The position numbers were made by a program, and so were the translations under genes. This document shows positions 45,372 to 53,963 of a stretch of DNA of 64,000 nucleotides, piece after piece. The stretch is from assembly GCF_021646545.1 (NCBI RefSeq), contig NZ_JAKIRP010000012.1:124001-188000 (forward strand), given 5' to 3'. The stretch's first letter is position 1; each line of letters opens with the position of its first letter. This DNA is from Chitinophaga filiformis. Its GTDB lineage: Bacteria > Bacteroidota > Bacteroidia > Chitinophagales > Chitinophagaceae. The notes under the pieces are model-generated. The model worked only from the letters and a program-made list of their open reading frames with translations, did no database searches and was not told the origin of the DNA.

Positions 45372-45582
45372 CCCCGGGGTTGAAACCCCGCGTTACAAAC
45401 ACATCGCTCCTAAAGGAGCTCATTGAAGCGATTGATGGCCGTTTTGCCGTTGCGGGGTGCATCGTGCGTTATAAACACATCGCATGCCACCGGCAGCGAA
45501 TGATCACGTTATGCGGCCCCGGGGTTGAAAACCCCGCGCTACAAACACATCGCTCCCAACGGAGCTCATTGGCGCGAATGAT
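45372..45582 (+). repeat. three tandem copies of the dispersed triple-hairpin repeat
   Basis: Copy 1 at 45372-45436, a decayed copy 2 at about 45442-45507 and copy 3 at 45516-45582, which is the cleanest. Each reads CCCCGGGGTTGAAACCCCGCG, CTACAAACACATCG, CTCC.AACGGAG, TCATTGGCGCGAATGAT, giving three small hairpins. Together with the IDH terminator they fill the 323-base gap before the aldo/keto reductase gene. No transposase lies near. Confidence 0.88.
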
Positions 45583-45629
45583 CACCGGGTTTCGATTTAA
45601 TCTGGTTGACACCGTTGTCCAGGACGCTT

Positions 45630-46637
45630 TTATCTATTCCTCCAATCGAAAATCCAGTTAGGATATTCCACCGGCAGCCTACTCACATCGTCAAGCCGCT
45701 GCAGTTCTTCGGCCGTGAACTGAACATTTACAGACTGCAGGTTATCATCCAGCTGGGATAAATTGTTCGCCCCTATTATCACACTCGTTACCGCAGGTTG
45801 ATGCAGCAGCCATGCCAGCGAAAGCTGTGCAACGGTGGATCCTTTCTCAGCAGCCATTTCCTGCAGTACATCCAGGATGTTAAAAGCACGTTCTGTATCC
45901 ACCGGGATAAATGAAAACTTTTTATACCGGCCCTCCTCAGTTGATTCGCCGTTTCTCTTATACTTACCGCTCAACAGGCCAGCCACTAAAGGACTCCAGA
46001 CCATCAAACCCACGCGCTGGTCAACCAGTGCAGGGATCACTTCGCGTTCCAGTTCACGGGTGGCTATAGAATAATGCGACTGCATGGAGATGTATGCATG
46101 CAGGTTGTGCTTCTCCGCACAAGCCAGCGCCTTCATAAGGTGCCAGGCGCCATTGTTGCTGGCTCCGATGTAGCGCACTTTCCCACTGGTGATCAGATCG
46201 TCCATTGCTCTTAACGTCTCTTCCAATGGTACCACCGGATCATAGGCATGCGCCTGATAAAGATCGATATAGTCGGTATTCAGGCGCTTCAGACTTGCTT
46301 CCACCTGCTGCATGATATGCTTGCGGGACAGTCCCTTATCATTGAGGCCAGCACCCATAGCTGCGCAAACCTTGGTAGCAATCACCAGGTCATCCCGCTT
46401 TAAACCCAGGTTCCGGATAGCCTGTCCCGTCAGCTCTTCCGACATACCCTCTGAGTATATGTTAGCAGTATCTATAAAGTTGATACCAGCGTCTACTGCC
46501 CGTTTAAACAATTTATCCACTTCCGGTTGACCAAGTGTGCCCACCACCTGGTATATACCCTTTCCTCCGAATGTCATGGTGCCAAGACATAAGGTGGACA
46601 CTGCCAATCCTGTGTTTCCCAATACTTTATACTTCAT
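45630..46637 (-). CDS. aldo/keto reductase
   Basis: A 335-residue NADPH-dependent oxidoreductase. Catalytic Asp/Tyr lie in FIDTANIYSEGMSEEL, Lys in LVIATKV, and His in IDLYQAHAYDPVVPLEETL; TSVIIGANNLSQLDDNL binds the NADPH. The subfamily reduces various aldehydes and sugars; the natural substrate is unknown. An AraC regulator lies 135 bp upstream on the same strand and may control it. Confidence 0.92.
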   Translation of the reverse strand: MKYKVLGNTGLAVSTLCLGTMTFGGKGIYQVVGTLGQPEVDKLFKRAVDAGINFIDTANIYSEGMSEELTGQAIRNLGLKRDDLVIATKVCAAMGAGLNDKGLSRKHIMQQVEASLKRLNTDYIDLYQAHAYDPVVPLEETLRAMDDLITSGKVRYIGASNNGAWHLMKALACAEKHNLHAYISMQSHYSIATRELEREVIPALVDQRVGLMVWSPLVAGLLSGKYKRNGESTEEGRYKKFSFIPVDTERAFNILDVLQEMAAEKGSTVAQLSLAWLLHQPAVTSVIIGANNLSQLDDNLQSVNVQFTAEELQRLDDVSRLPVEYPNWIFDWRNR

Positions 46638-46772
46638 GCGATATGATTTTAATACTGCACAAAGCTATCCTTCACGGGCTCTGGAAAAGAGCCGTGATCA
46701 AAGAAAAAAGTACGAAAATCAAATAAGTCAGCCAGATAAGATTGTAATGGAAGGGCTACTATGAATGGCGCT

Positions 46773-47666
46773 TCATTTCCTGAATAAGAGCGGGGTGGTG
46801 TTAGTGTTCTTTTTAAAAAAGTTATTAAAGTGGTTCGGATATTCAAAGCCAAGACTGTAGGCTATATCTGCTATACTCCAATCGCTATGTTTCAGCAGGG
46901 CTTTGGCTTCATTGAGCATCCTCTCTGTGATATGTGTAGAAGTGGATTTACCGGTGATTTCCTTTACAGCAAAGTTCAGATGATTCACATGTATAGAAAG
47001 CGCCGCAGCATAGTCGCCCGCCCTTCTGAGCACCAGTGTGCGCTTCGGAGATTCAATAGGGAACTGCCGCTCCAGCAGCTCTATAAAAATGGAGGCGATC
47101 CTCTGATTAGCATTCTTATGCCTGGCGGCACTCATAGCAGGCTGCATTTTCATCGCCTCATGGATAATGAGGTTAATGTAACTTCTGATCATATCATACT
47201 TATGAACATAATCAGCGTTCATTTCCGCGATCATCTTATCATATAAATGGCGGAATGTGGCCAGTTGATCTTTGTCCGGATAGAATACGTTGTCCCCTCC
47301 TATTCTAAACAAGGGAGATTCCTGCAGGCTTTCATTCCTGTCTTTGGTTTTGAAGAATTCTTCTGTGAAAACACACCAGTACCCGCAACGTTCGTCGTCT
47401 TCCGTTTCAAACGAGTAAGGCACTAAAGGATTGGAGAATACGATGGCCGGCCTTTGCCTGTCAATATCAATAGTCTTGTCGGCAAAGTGTAATCTGCTGT
47501 TACCAATGATGATCCAGATCTTGAAATAGTCGCGCCGGTGATATGGCAGCGAAATGGGAACACTCTTCACTTCATAGTACGCCACATTGAAATCAGGCGG
47601 TGTATTATTATTAAAAACAGGTATTCCTGCTTTTATCCTTTCTGCTACTGATAGACTACCAGACAT
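46773..47666 (-). CDS. AraC-family transcriptional regulator
   Basis: A 297-residue regulator with an N-terminal cupin-like ligand domain (SNPLVPYSFETEDDERCGYWCVFTEEF) and a C-terminal double helix-turn-helix (about 195-297; ITERMLNEAKALLKHSDWSIADIAYSLGF). It is upstream of and on the same strand as the aldo/keto reductase gene, its likely target. A -7 element ends 5 bp before its ATG, so the transcript may have no leader. Confidence 0.92.
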   Translation of the reverse strand: MSGSLSVAERIKAGIPVFNNNTPPDFNVAYYEVKSVPISLPYHRRDYFKIWIIIGNSRLHFADKTIDIDRQRPAIVFSNPLVPYSFETEDDERCGYWCVFTEEFFKTKDRNESLQESPLFRIGGDNVFYPDKDQLATFRHLYDKMIAEMNADYVHKYDMIRSYINLIIHEAMKMQPAMSAARHKNANQRIASIFIELLERQFPIESPKRTLVLRRAGDYAAALSIHVNHLNFAVKEITGKSTSTHITERMLNEAKALLKHSDWSIADIAYSLGFEYPNHFNNFFKKNTNTTPLLFRK

Positions 47667-47671
47667 GAGGA

Positions 47672-47679
47672 CAAAGGTA
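47672..47679 (-). promoter_or_regulatory. -7 element TACCTTTG of the AraC gene
   Basis: Exact consensus on the minus strand with 5 bp between it and the AraC start codon, which places the expected transcription start at or near the A of ATG. Confidence 0.5.
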
Positions 47680-47697
47680 CGAAAATCACATAACTAC

Positions 47698-49359
47698 CTA
47701 CATTCCCATTATCCTCCGCAGTACTCTGTCTTCGCCATAGATGTCCTCATGGAATACGATACTGCCCTCTCTTCCTTCCGCTGAAAAATACCGCAGGTAA
47801 ATGGGGACTGCCCGCTGAATATCGATCTGCTTTTTATTTCCGTTCGCCAGCCACATACGCATACTGTCGCGCGGGTGGCGGCTATCATCTTTTGTGAGGT
47901 ACATTGCCAGGCTATCCCATTGCTGCACCCTCACGCAGCCATGGCTAAGCGCCCTGTAGGCATTGGAGAAAAGGCCCCTGTTGTTTGTATCGTGCAGATA
48001 TACCGCGTATTTGTTCATAAAATTGAACTTCATGATACCCAGTGAGTTCTCCAGGCCATCCATCTGGCGGAGTACATAAGGGAAGTAGTTTTTACTCATG
48101 CGCTCCCAGTGTACGCTATCAGGATTGATGGCATTTCCATCCCTGTCAATGATCTCCAGGCTCTTTTTGGCCAGGTATGCCCTGTCTTTTTTGATGGCAG
48201 GCAGCATTTCTTTGATGGTGATACTGAAAGGTACGCGCCAGTAGGGAAACATGATGAAATTGGTCATGCGGGAATTGAGCAAAGGCGTACGTGTGCGTGG
48301 CGCGCCTACAATGACCTTCGATGTCAGCACTACTGTTCCGCTATCCCACAGCTCCATTCTGTAACCGGGGATGTTCACCATGATGAAGCGTTGAGGAAGG
48401 GTATCGGGCAGTTTGCGCCAGCGGTCCATATTCACGGCCACCTGCGCCCGCCAGTCGCGGTAGCTCTTGTTCAGCACCTGGACAGTTTTTTTGCCTGCCT
48501 GGCCATCTTCATACATATTAAACTCTTTCTGAAAAGCACGGATAGCCTTTTTCAGGAGCACCGTATCAGTGCCATGGCCACCGGAAGTATCCAGGTGGCC
48601 GCTTTGTACCAGCCGGTTGATCAACTGCTGCCGGTAGGCAGGTGTATCCGTATATGAAGCGGGCACGGAATCCCATTTCATGTCACTATATTTTCCCTTA
48701 AAGTTGATCCAGGCTGATTTCAGCTGCTGGTAGCCCTGGTGCTGCGGCTCCTGCCACCGTAAGGTAGCGCCAACAATATGCTGGTGTAAGGCAGCAGTCA
48801 GATAATTGGCCAGCAAGGTATCTGAATAAACAGAATCCCGGCGTAAGGTGATGCTATCCCTCGGAGCCACCCCAAAGCGTAAATGTGTGGCCATCTTCAT
48901 AAAAGCGTCTGTCATCAGCACGTCCACCTGTGCCCAGAGGGCTGCATCTTTCCTGGCAGCTGCATCTTCTTTCAGGCGTTTCATGGCCTGTGTCAGCGCC
49001 ACATTGTGGTAGCTGGCCGGATTCAGTCCGGATTCATCGGCATGAGACACATAGTAAAACAGGGAATCGGCCTGCGGGTCAAGCACGCCTTCGGACGACC
49101 ATACGGGGTTGTTGCTGGTCTGCTGGTAGAAATAAGTCAATGCCCCGCTACGCAGCGCTGGCACACTATCTTCCATGACATCTTCATTGTCCACGATATA
49201 TTCGAGACGTTCTGCTATATTTTCCGGAATTACTTCACTTAGCTGCCGTACATCTTTTACTATTTCTTTTTCCCGGAGCACCCGCTTTCTGTGGCAGGCA
49301 AACAATGAAAACAATACAATTACAATAGTTAAACTGTCCCTTAGAAACCTATACTTCAT
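47698..49359 (-). CDS. L,D-transpeptidase, YcbB-like
   Basis: A 553-residue lipoprotein (signal ending in SLFAC) that should cross-link peptidoglycan through 3-3 bonds. A peptidoglycan-binding region (KKAIRAFQKEFNMYEDGQAGKKTVQVLN) precedes the YkuD catalytic domain, where SHGCVRVQQW places the nucleophile at Cys475 and the HDTNNRGLF histidine upstream. The scaffold domain of YcbB/LdtD is seen in residues 60-280. The protein is complete. Confidence 0.93.
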   Translation of the reverse strand: MKYRFLRDSLTIVIVLFSLFACHRKRVLREKEIVKDVRQLSEVIPENIAERLEYIVDNEDVMEDSVPALRSGALTYFYQQTSNNPVWSSEGVLDPQADSLFYYVSHADESGLNPASYHNVALTQAMKRLKEDAAARKDAALWAQVDVLMTDAFMKMATHLRFGVAPRDSITLRRDSVYSDTLLANYLTAALHQHIVGATLRWQEPQHQGYQQLKSAWINFKGKYSDMKWDSVPASYTDTPAYRQQLINRLVQSGHLDTSGGHGTDTVLLKKAIRAFQKEFNMYEDGQAGKKTVQVLNKSYRDWRAQVAVNMDRWRKLPDTLPQRFIMVNIPGYRMELWDSGTVVLTSKVIVGAPRTRTPLLNSRMTNFIMFPYWRVPFSITIKEMLPAIKKDRAYLAKKSLEIIDRDGNAINPDSVHWERMSKNYFPYVLRQMDGLENSLGIMKFNFMNKYAVYLHDTNNRGLFSNAYRALSHGCVRVQQWDSLAMYLTKDDSRHPRDSMRMWLANGNKKQIDIQRAVPIYLRYFSAEGREGSIVFHEDIYGEDRVLRRIMGM

Positions 49360-49454
49360 TGGCGATACAAAACAATAGGCTAAAGATAGGCATTTGCTAT
49401 GTACAAATGCTGGAAAAGAAAAATATATTGCTTCACGTTAGCCTGCGGGCGAAC

Positions 49455-49489
49455 AAAAAAAGGTGTACCGAAATACGATACACCCTTTT
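49455..49489 (-). terminator. terminator of the cysteine-rich operon
   Basis: Stem AAAGGGTGTA/TACACCTTT (one bulge); on the minus strand it ends in T7. A second small hairpin (GGTTTCC/GGAAACC) lies at 49491-49507 just before it in the transcript. Confidence 0.8.
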
Positions 49490-49545
49490 CGGTTTCCTTG
49501 CGGAAACCTCTGTTAGAGCAACAATTTACTAATAGATTGGAATAG

Positions 49546-49617
49546 TTATTTACAACAATTCTTCTTCACAAACAGTGACTGGATGAACCTTAGTACTGTT
49601 ACCAATGCGTTCTTCAT
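49546..49617 (-). CDS. predicted 23-residue peptide ending in Cys-Cys-Lys
   Basis: The start codon overlaps the stop of the beta-barrel gene (ATGA), so ribosomes could restart here. The peptide has a basic start MKNA, a hydrophobic helix LVTVLRFIQSLFV and a KKNCCK end, so it could insert in a membrane with two cysteines exposed. The other genes of the operon also carry Cys-Cys pairs. Small size means a chance ORF cannot be excluded, but coupling, position before the terminator and composition support it. Confidence 0.4.
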   Translation of the reverse strand: MKNALVTVLRFIQSLFVKKNCCK

Positions 49618-50474
49618 TTTCTTTTTGTTGAAATATTAAAAATATTGTGCTCGAACCGTAATGTAAAGGTATTAAATACATTGCGAGACATGTCACCAAA
49701 TAATTGTGTACGGTAAGAAAAATCCAGCCGGGTGCTGCTATTAAAAATAAACTGGATAGCAGGAGCAATATCCAGGTACTGACTCCGGCTCAACGCGTCT
49801 GTATTCGCTTTCCCGAGGAATTCCACATACAGGTTCAGGTTGGTTTGTTCATAACTGCGATAACTCCTCGGCAGCAGCAAATAACCTGCTGATAAACTGT
49901 AGTTTACAGCATTGGCTGGCATATCATCCGGCCGTTTGTCTTTCGTGTTGTTCATGAACCTGTTATACCCCAGTGTAGCAGAAAGCGCCAGCTTATGCAG
50001 CAATTGCGTGGCAATAAGACCGCCAGCCACACCCGATGCCCCGCCTTCCAGGTCCAACTCCTGATTATCATATGGTTTACGCATATGTTCCCGCATCGGT
50101 GGTACAAATGGATTATTGATAATAGCGCCCTTCGCATAAGCAGCCATCCGGAAATGTGAATGCACATCGTCTTTAGACAGGAAGCGGTATTTGGCATAAA
50201 TGCTTGCCCCCTCCCATTCAATGGAGGGCTGCATCTGATTGGAAGCCAGCCCGGCCACATGCACCATCAACTTTTTAGAGATCCCCCACATGAGTTCAGG
50301 CTCTATACGTATACCCGTCACCCCTTCGGCTTCCATTTTAAAGAACCGGTTGGTTACCCGGAAGCCCAGGGAATTGGCCGGCATATTACTGGCTGGTTCA
50401 GTAGAGACATATAATTCCTGTGCATACAACCATGCAGGCATAAGGAGGACGATAAAGAATAAGGCTCTTTTCAT
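49614..50474 (-). CDS. predicted outer-membrane beta-barrel protein
   Basis: A 286-residue exported protein (signal MKRALFFIVLLMPAWLYAQ). The mature part alternates aromatic and small residues in strand-like segments and ends with FTLRFEHNIFNIS, as barrels do. It contains no cysteine, unlike its operon partners. I do not recognise a named family. It lies 33 bp after the HMA-domain gene. A channel or transporter for the ligand bound by the cysteine-rich proteins is the working guess. Confidence 0.75.
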   Translation of the reverse strand: MKRALFFIVLLMPAWLYAQELYVSTEPASNMPANSLGFRVTNRFFKMEAEGVTGIRIEPELMWGISKKLMVHVAGLASNQMQPSIEWEGASIYAKYRFLSKDDVHSHFRMAAYAKGAIINNPFVPPMREHMRKPYDNQELDLEGGASGVAGGLIATQLLHKLALSATLGYNRFMNNTKDKRPDDMPANAVNYSLSAGYLLLPRSYRSYEQTNLNLYVEFLGKANTDALSRSQYLDIAPAIQFIFNSSTRLDFSYRTQLFGDMSRNVFNTFTLRFEHNIFNISTKRK

Positions 50475-50507
50475 TTACAAATATTACTGGAGATAATTTC
50501 CGGTGAA

Positions 50508-51056
50508 TCAGATGGTAACATGATAAATACGTGCCGGAGCTGTCTGGCCGCCAGCTTTGCAGCAACCTGCCATCGTGCCTGTCTGGTAACATGGCATCGT
50601 GGTTTGCGTACTGAACTTCTTAAACTGTTTTGCCGATACGAAGTCCTTGTCTATCACCGTCAATTGCTGGTCGCCGGATAACACCTGCTGTTTGGCATTA
50701 ATGAAATGAAAAGTAGCGCCCGCATATTGGATATGCGTATCCTTTTCAACCGCTACCTTATCAAACGAGGCGGTGAGTACCAGTTTGGCTACAGAGAAAC
50801 CGGCATCCTCTACTTTCGCCCTGATCTCGTCAATGTTCACAGCAGCGCCGGGTTTGAAAGACAAGAGGAAAGTGGTGTTGTTCAGGTCTGTATCTATCTT
50901 ATCGACAAAAGGGAGTGTTTTCAGTGCTTCCATCGTAGCTCTTGAGCACATGGCGCAGGTTAAGCCGGAGGCTTGTAAGGAAGCTTTTTTGATCTGTGCG
51001 GATGAAGTGAAATGCAGGCCTATGGCCAGGAATATGATTGCAAAGAATGATTTCAT
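50508..51056 (-). CDS. secreted heavy-metal-associated (HMA) domain protein
   Basis: From the ATG at 51056 the protein has 182 residues with a signal peptide (MKSFFAIIFLAIGLHFTSSAQ). Residues about 23-90 form an HMA domain with GLTCAMCSRATMEAL, the CxxC copper/mercury site. A C-terminal extension ends with CYQTGTMAGCCKAGG, three more cysteines. It should bind Cu(I) or a similar soft metal in the periplasm. An upstream ATG at 51134 is in frame but adds a hydrophilic segment before the signal. Confidence 0.87.
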   Translation of the reverse strand: MKSFFAIIFLAIGLHFTSSAQIKKASLQASGLTCAMCSRATMEALKTLPFVDKIDTDLNNTTFLLSFKPGAAVNIDEIRAKVEDAGFSVAKLVLTASFDKVAVEKDTHIQYAGATFHFINAKQQVLSGDQQLTVIDKDFVSAKQFKKFSTQTTMPCYQTGTMAGCCKAGGQTAPARIYHVTI

Positions 51057-51142
51057 GATCTGATATTTTGTACTTGATAATAAACGCGTGTATTGCTGAC
51101 GCTTGCAGCGTTCAGCAGCTGATGGGTCATTCATGTGTACGA

Positions 51143-51532
51143 TCAGATCAGATAAGTGCAGTATTGTATGTACAGCGGAAGATGATCACTGTCGGGCGGA
51201 CCGTGATTATTGATTGCAGTAAGGTGGGTATTGGTCAATGCAGGCACAGGTACAATGATCACCGGCAGGCTGAGTGCCTTTACGGATGGCTCACTGTTTT
51301 GCTGCACTTTGGCAACTTCATGGGAGGAAACGTCTGCTTTACAGTATTTGTATTCATCCTTGCAGCATTTACCCTTTTTTCCGGGTTTGCTGCACATATT
51401 ACAAACGTCATCTGCATGAGATTTAAAATCCACTGAGGCCAGCTTTCCCATGCAGTAGTGCGCGTTCACCGTGAACCCACTGGTGAGCGTGACATACAGG
51501 AAAGCTAGTAATATGGTTATAAATCTCTTCAT
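51143..51532 (-). CDS. HYC_CC_PP family protein
   Basis: A 129-residue exported protein (MKRFITILLAFLYVTLTSGF). The mature part has the three features that name the family: HYCMGKLASVDF, a KGKCCKDEYKYC run, and a later GPPDSD. Cysteines at HYC, CNMC, CC and YC would make a metal or disulfide cluster. Proteins of this type are often next to copper-related genes in Bacteroidota; here the next gene has an HMA domain. First gene of the operon. Confidence 0.85.
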   Translation of the reverse strand: MKRFITILLAFLYVTLTSGFTVNAHYCMGKLASVDFKSHADDVCNMCSKPGKKGKCCKDEYKYCKADVSSHEVAKVQQNSEPSVKALSLPVIIVPVPALTNTHLTAINNHGPPDSDHLPLYIQYCTYLI

Positions 51533-51571
51533 GTTGCGGATGCAAATTTAGCAATTTACTGCCAGATTTAC

Positions 51572-51784
51572 TTACATCCCTGCGCTCTCTTCGATTTTAT
51601 CTGCCAGACCCAGTAATAATGACATGCTGGCTGCTTTAGTAGCTTCGGCCCTGACATGGCCATCCATATCATGTTCAAAAACAACATCCTGCCCGTTTAC
51701 GTTCACGAGAAAGCGGGGAGAATGACCATTCAGAGGTTTTACGATATATCTGTCTGTGTTAATAACTACTGTAAACGCCTTCAT
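51572..51784 (-). CDS. small protein of unknown function
   Basis: A 70-residue acidic cytosolic protein starting MKAFTVVINTDRYIVKPLNGH, with alternating hydrophobic residues suggesting a small beta sheet and a short helix at the end. No family recognised. It lies 39 bp upstream of the HYC_CC_PP gene on the same strand and might share its transcript. Confidence 0.6.
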   Translation of the reverse strand: MKAFTVVINTDRYIVKPLNGHSPRFLVNVNGQDVVFEHDMDGHVRAEATKAASMSLLLGLADKIEESAGM

Positions 51785-51959
51785 GTTAAAATGCTTTTAT
51801 ACAAACTTAAACAAAGAGCACGCCAGAAGGTTGCAGTCTAAACGCGGCTGCAGCCTTGCAACAGTAGTAAAACGGTTTACTTAAAAAAGTACTAACGCCC
51901 TGATTTAAAGGCGTTTACGGTCTCACCTATACGTATTTCGGGAAGTTGTTAACGTTTTG

Positions 51960-53927
51960 TTAGTTAATGAACCACCAGCGGATGCCCAGTCTGAACGTGA
52001 AGTTGTTGTACGGGTAAGCTGGTCCGGCAAAGTTGTTTGTTGCAAAAAATGTATTCAGGTTCTCTCCCCTGATAAATGCAGATAATGACTTGATCCTGAA
52101 GTGTACAAACGCTGCCAGATCCGGCGCATAATACTTCACCCGCTGTGTAGTCTGATACACAAATTGACCTGTTACCGGAGAGTAATCGTCTGCATAATAA
52201 GAGGTATTATATTTTGCTTCGATACCTGTCATCAGGTTCAGGTTGTTAAATAACTTGTTTTCATATGCCAGCCTGTGACGGGTCCAGATGGTAGGCACAT
52301 TTATCCTACCATCCCCGTGTACCTGCTGAAATGCGAAATCCATATACCAGTTGTAGTGTTTATACCTGAAATGTTTGCTGAATATGACCTGTAACAGGTT
52401 GAACAAGGCGGGCGCCTGTGTACTGGTGTAATAATTTTCGAAGTAAGTATAGTTCTCGATCAGATAATAGTTCACTGCCAGGTTATACTTTAACTTCTTA
52501 TTATCAGCAGAGAACTGCAATTGTGTAATATTCTCCTTTCCCAGCGTACTGTTATACCAGCTATCGTATGTACTGCCGAAATATTTGTAGACATACGAGG
52601 GCTCGCGGTTGGTATTACTGAAGAAGAGGTGCACATTTCCCAATGTTTCATTGAGATAACGGCTCAGCATACCGGTGACGTTGTAGTCTCCTGAATTTTG
52701 TCCTGCGAGATAAAATTCACCCTTGGCAGAAAGGTCCCACTTCTGGTTACGCGTTTTATTCCGGTATTCACCGTGTAGCACAAAGTTGTTAAAATTCACA
52801 CCTGCATCGAGAAAAGTTCCCCTGATATTTTCATACCTGGCCCCTGCACTGATAAAATGCGCCTGGTTGCCACGCACCGGGAATTGTATAAGGGAGAAGT
52901 CATTGGAAATGGTACGCCAGTCATGCTGCGCGCGGACGGTATCGCCGTTGAATCCCCATTTATAGCGGTTGGTATAATAAAAGGTATCGGGCTGTCCATC
53001 CAGGTAGGATGCACTGTTGTTATCCACCTTGAAACTATATTGTACGCGGAAGAAAGGATCAAATTTGTAGTAGTCCGTAGTATCGTTCACGTGAACCGTA
53101 TCCCCTTTACCCCAATCGTACTGCTGTATAAACAGAATACCTGACTGCCTTTGTGATGTTTTCACCGGCAGGGTGGTACTAAACAGGCCTGTGCTGGTCG
53201 CTGAATAGTTACCCAGGTTCACGTCAATGGTCTTACGGTTATTGTAACGGGGGTTATCCAGGATGGTATCACCCTCCCTGAGACCACCGTTCTCACCGTT
53301 GTTAAACTTGTTGTAGAACCAGCTGAGGTATGCATTATACCGTTTATTCCTGCTGTTATAACGGCCGGTAATGCGGTATACGTCGTGGTTAGTGGATTGT
53401 GATCTGAAATAGCCGGGGGCGTAGATCTTATTGTATTCAAAACCGAAGTTGAAATGGTCTGTACGGTTTTGTGTATGCAATACGCCTATCTGCTGTTCCT
53501 GCTGACTACCAATCATATACTGCAGTTCCGAATAAGGCCGGTTGGTAGTATAGATACGGGCATTTTCATGAGTAAATGCGTAAGGATCAAATATATGGAA
53601 ACCTGCATCAAAACCCGGTTTCATGAATGGCGTAAACATCACGTTACGGGCAGGAGCACCATTATTTCCCAGAAATACATAGTTCCCCGGGATACGCAGG
53701 AAAGCGCCGTTAAAATCAGCAATAGAAGAATCCAGCCTGAAGTCGGTAGGTTCTCCCAGCCTGCGGTAAGTGATGGTAAGCGTATCCAGGTCATGCTTGT
53801 GGCTGCCGGTATCTTTTTGCATGGAGGAAGAGCCACCGCCGCCCATATTGCCGAAACGCTGGCCTATCTGTGCCTGCAGTTGCTGTGCACATACCAGCAA
53901 ACAACATATTAAAATAAATGACCTCAT
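51960..53927 (-). CDS. putative porin (Porin_10 family)
   Basis: A 655-residue outer-membrane barrel typical of Bacteroidota. Signal peptide MRSFILICCLLVCAQQLQAQ, a Gly/Ser-rich linker (GGGGSSSMQ), then long strand-rich sequence full of Tyr/Asn/Phe, closing with FTFRLGIRWWFIN, a standard barrel end. The substrate is unknown. Single gene on the strand shared with the purine phosphorylase. Confidence 0.88.
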   Translation of the reverse strand: MRSFILICCLLVCAQQLQAQIGQRFGNMGGGGSSSMQKDTGSHKHDLDTLTITYRRLGEPTDFRLDSSIADFNGAFLRIPGNYVFLGNNGAPARNVMFTPFMKPGFDAGFHIFDPYAFTHENARIYTTNRPYSELQYMIGSQQEQQIGVLHTQNRTDHFNFGFEYNKIYAPGYFRSQSTNHDVYRITGRYNSRNKRYNAYLSWFYNKFNNGENGGLREGDTILDNPRYNNRKTIDVNLGNYSATSTGLFSTTLPVKTSQRQSGILFIQQYDWGKGDTVHVNDTTDYYKFDPFFRVQYSFKVDNNSASYLDGQPDTFYYTNRYKWGFNGDTVRAQHDWRTISNDFSLIQFPVRGNQAHFISAGARYENIRGTFLDAGVNFNNFVLHGEYRNKTRNQKWDLSAKGEFYLAGQNSGDYNVTGMLSRYLNETLGNVHLFFSNTNREPSYVYKYFGSTYDSWYNSTLGKENITQLQFSADNKKLKYNLAVNYYLIENYTYFENYYTSTQAPALFNLLQVIFSKHFRYKHYNWYMDFAFQQVHGDGRINVPTIWTRHRLAYENKLFNNLNLMTGIEAKYNTSYYADDYSPVTGQFVYQTTQRVKYYAPDLAAFVHFRIKSLSAFIRGENLNTFFATNNFAGPAYPYNNFTFRLGIRWWFIN

Positions 53928-53963
53928 CCTTTGATATATTTCCTGCTTCGTTCTTCTTTTGAC

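Noticed and set aside
49550-49768. 72-residue ORF overlapping the barrel gene end
   Set aside because: It lies in another frame across the end of a well-supported gene; the ATGA-coupled 23-codon ORF fits the context better.
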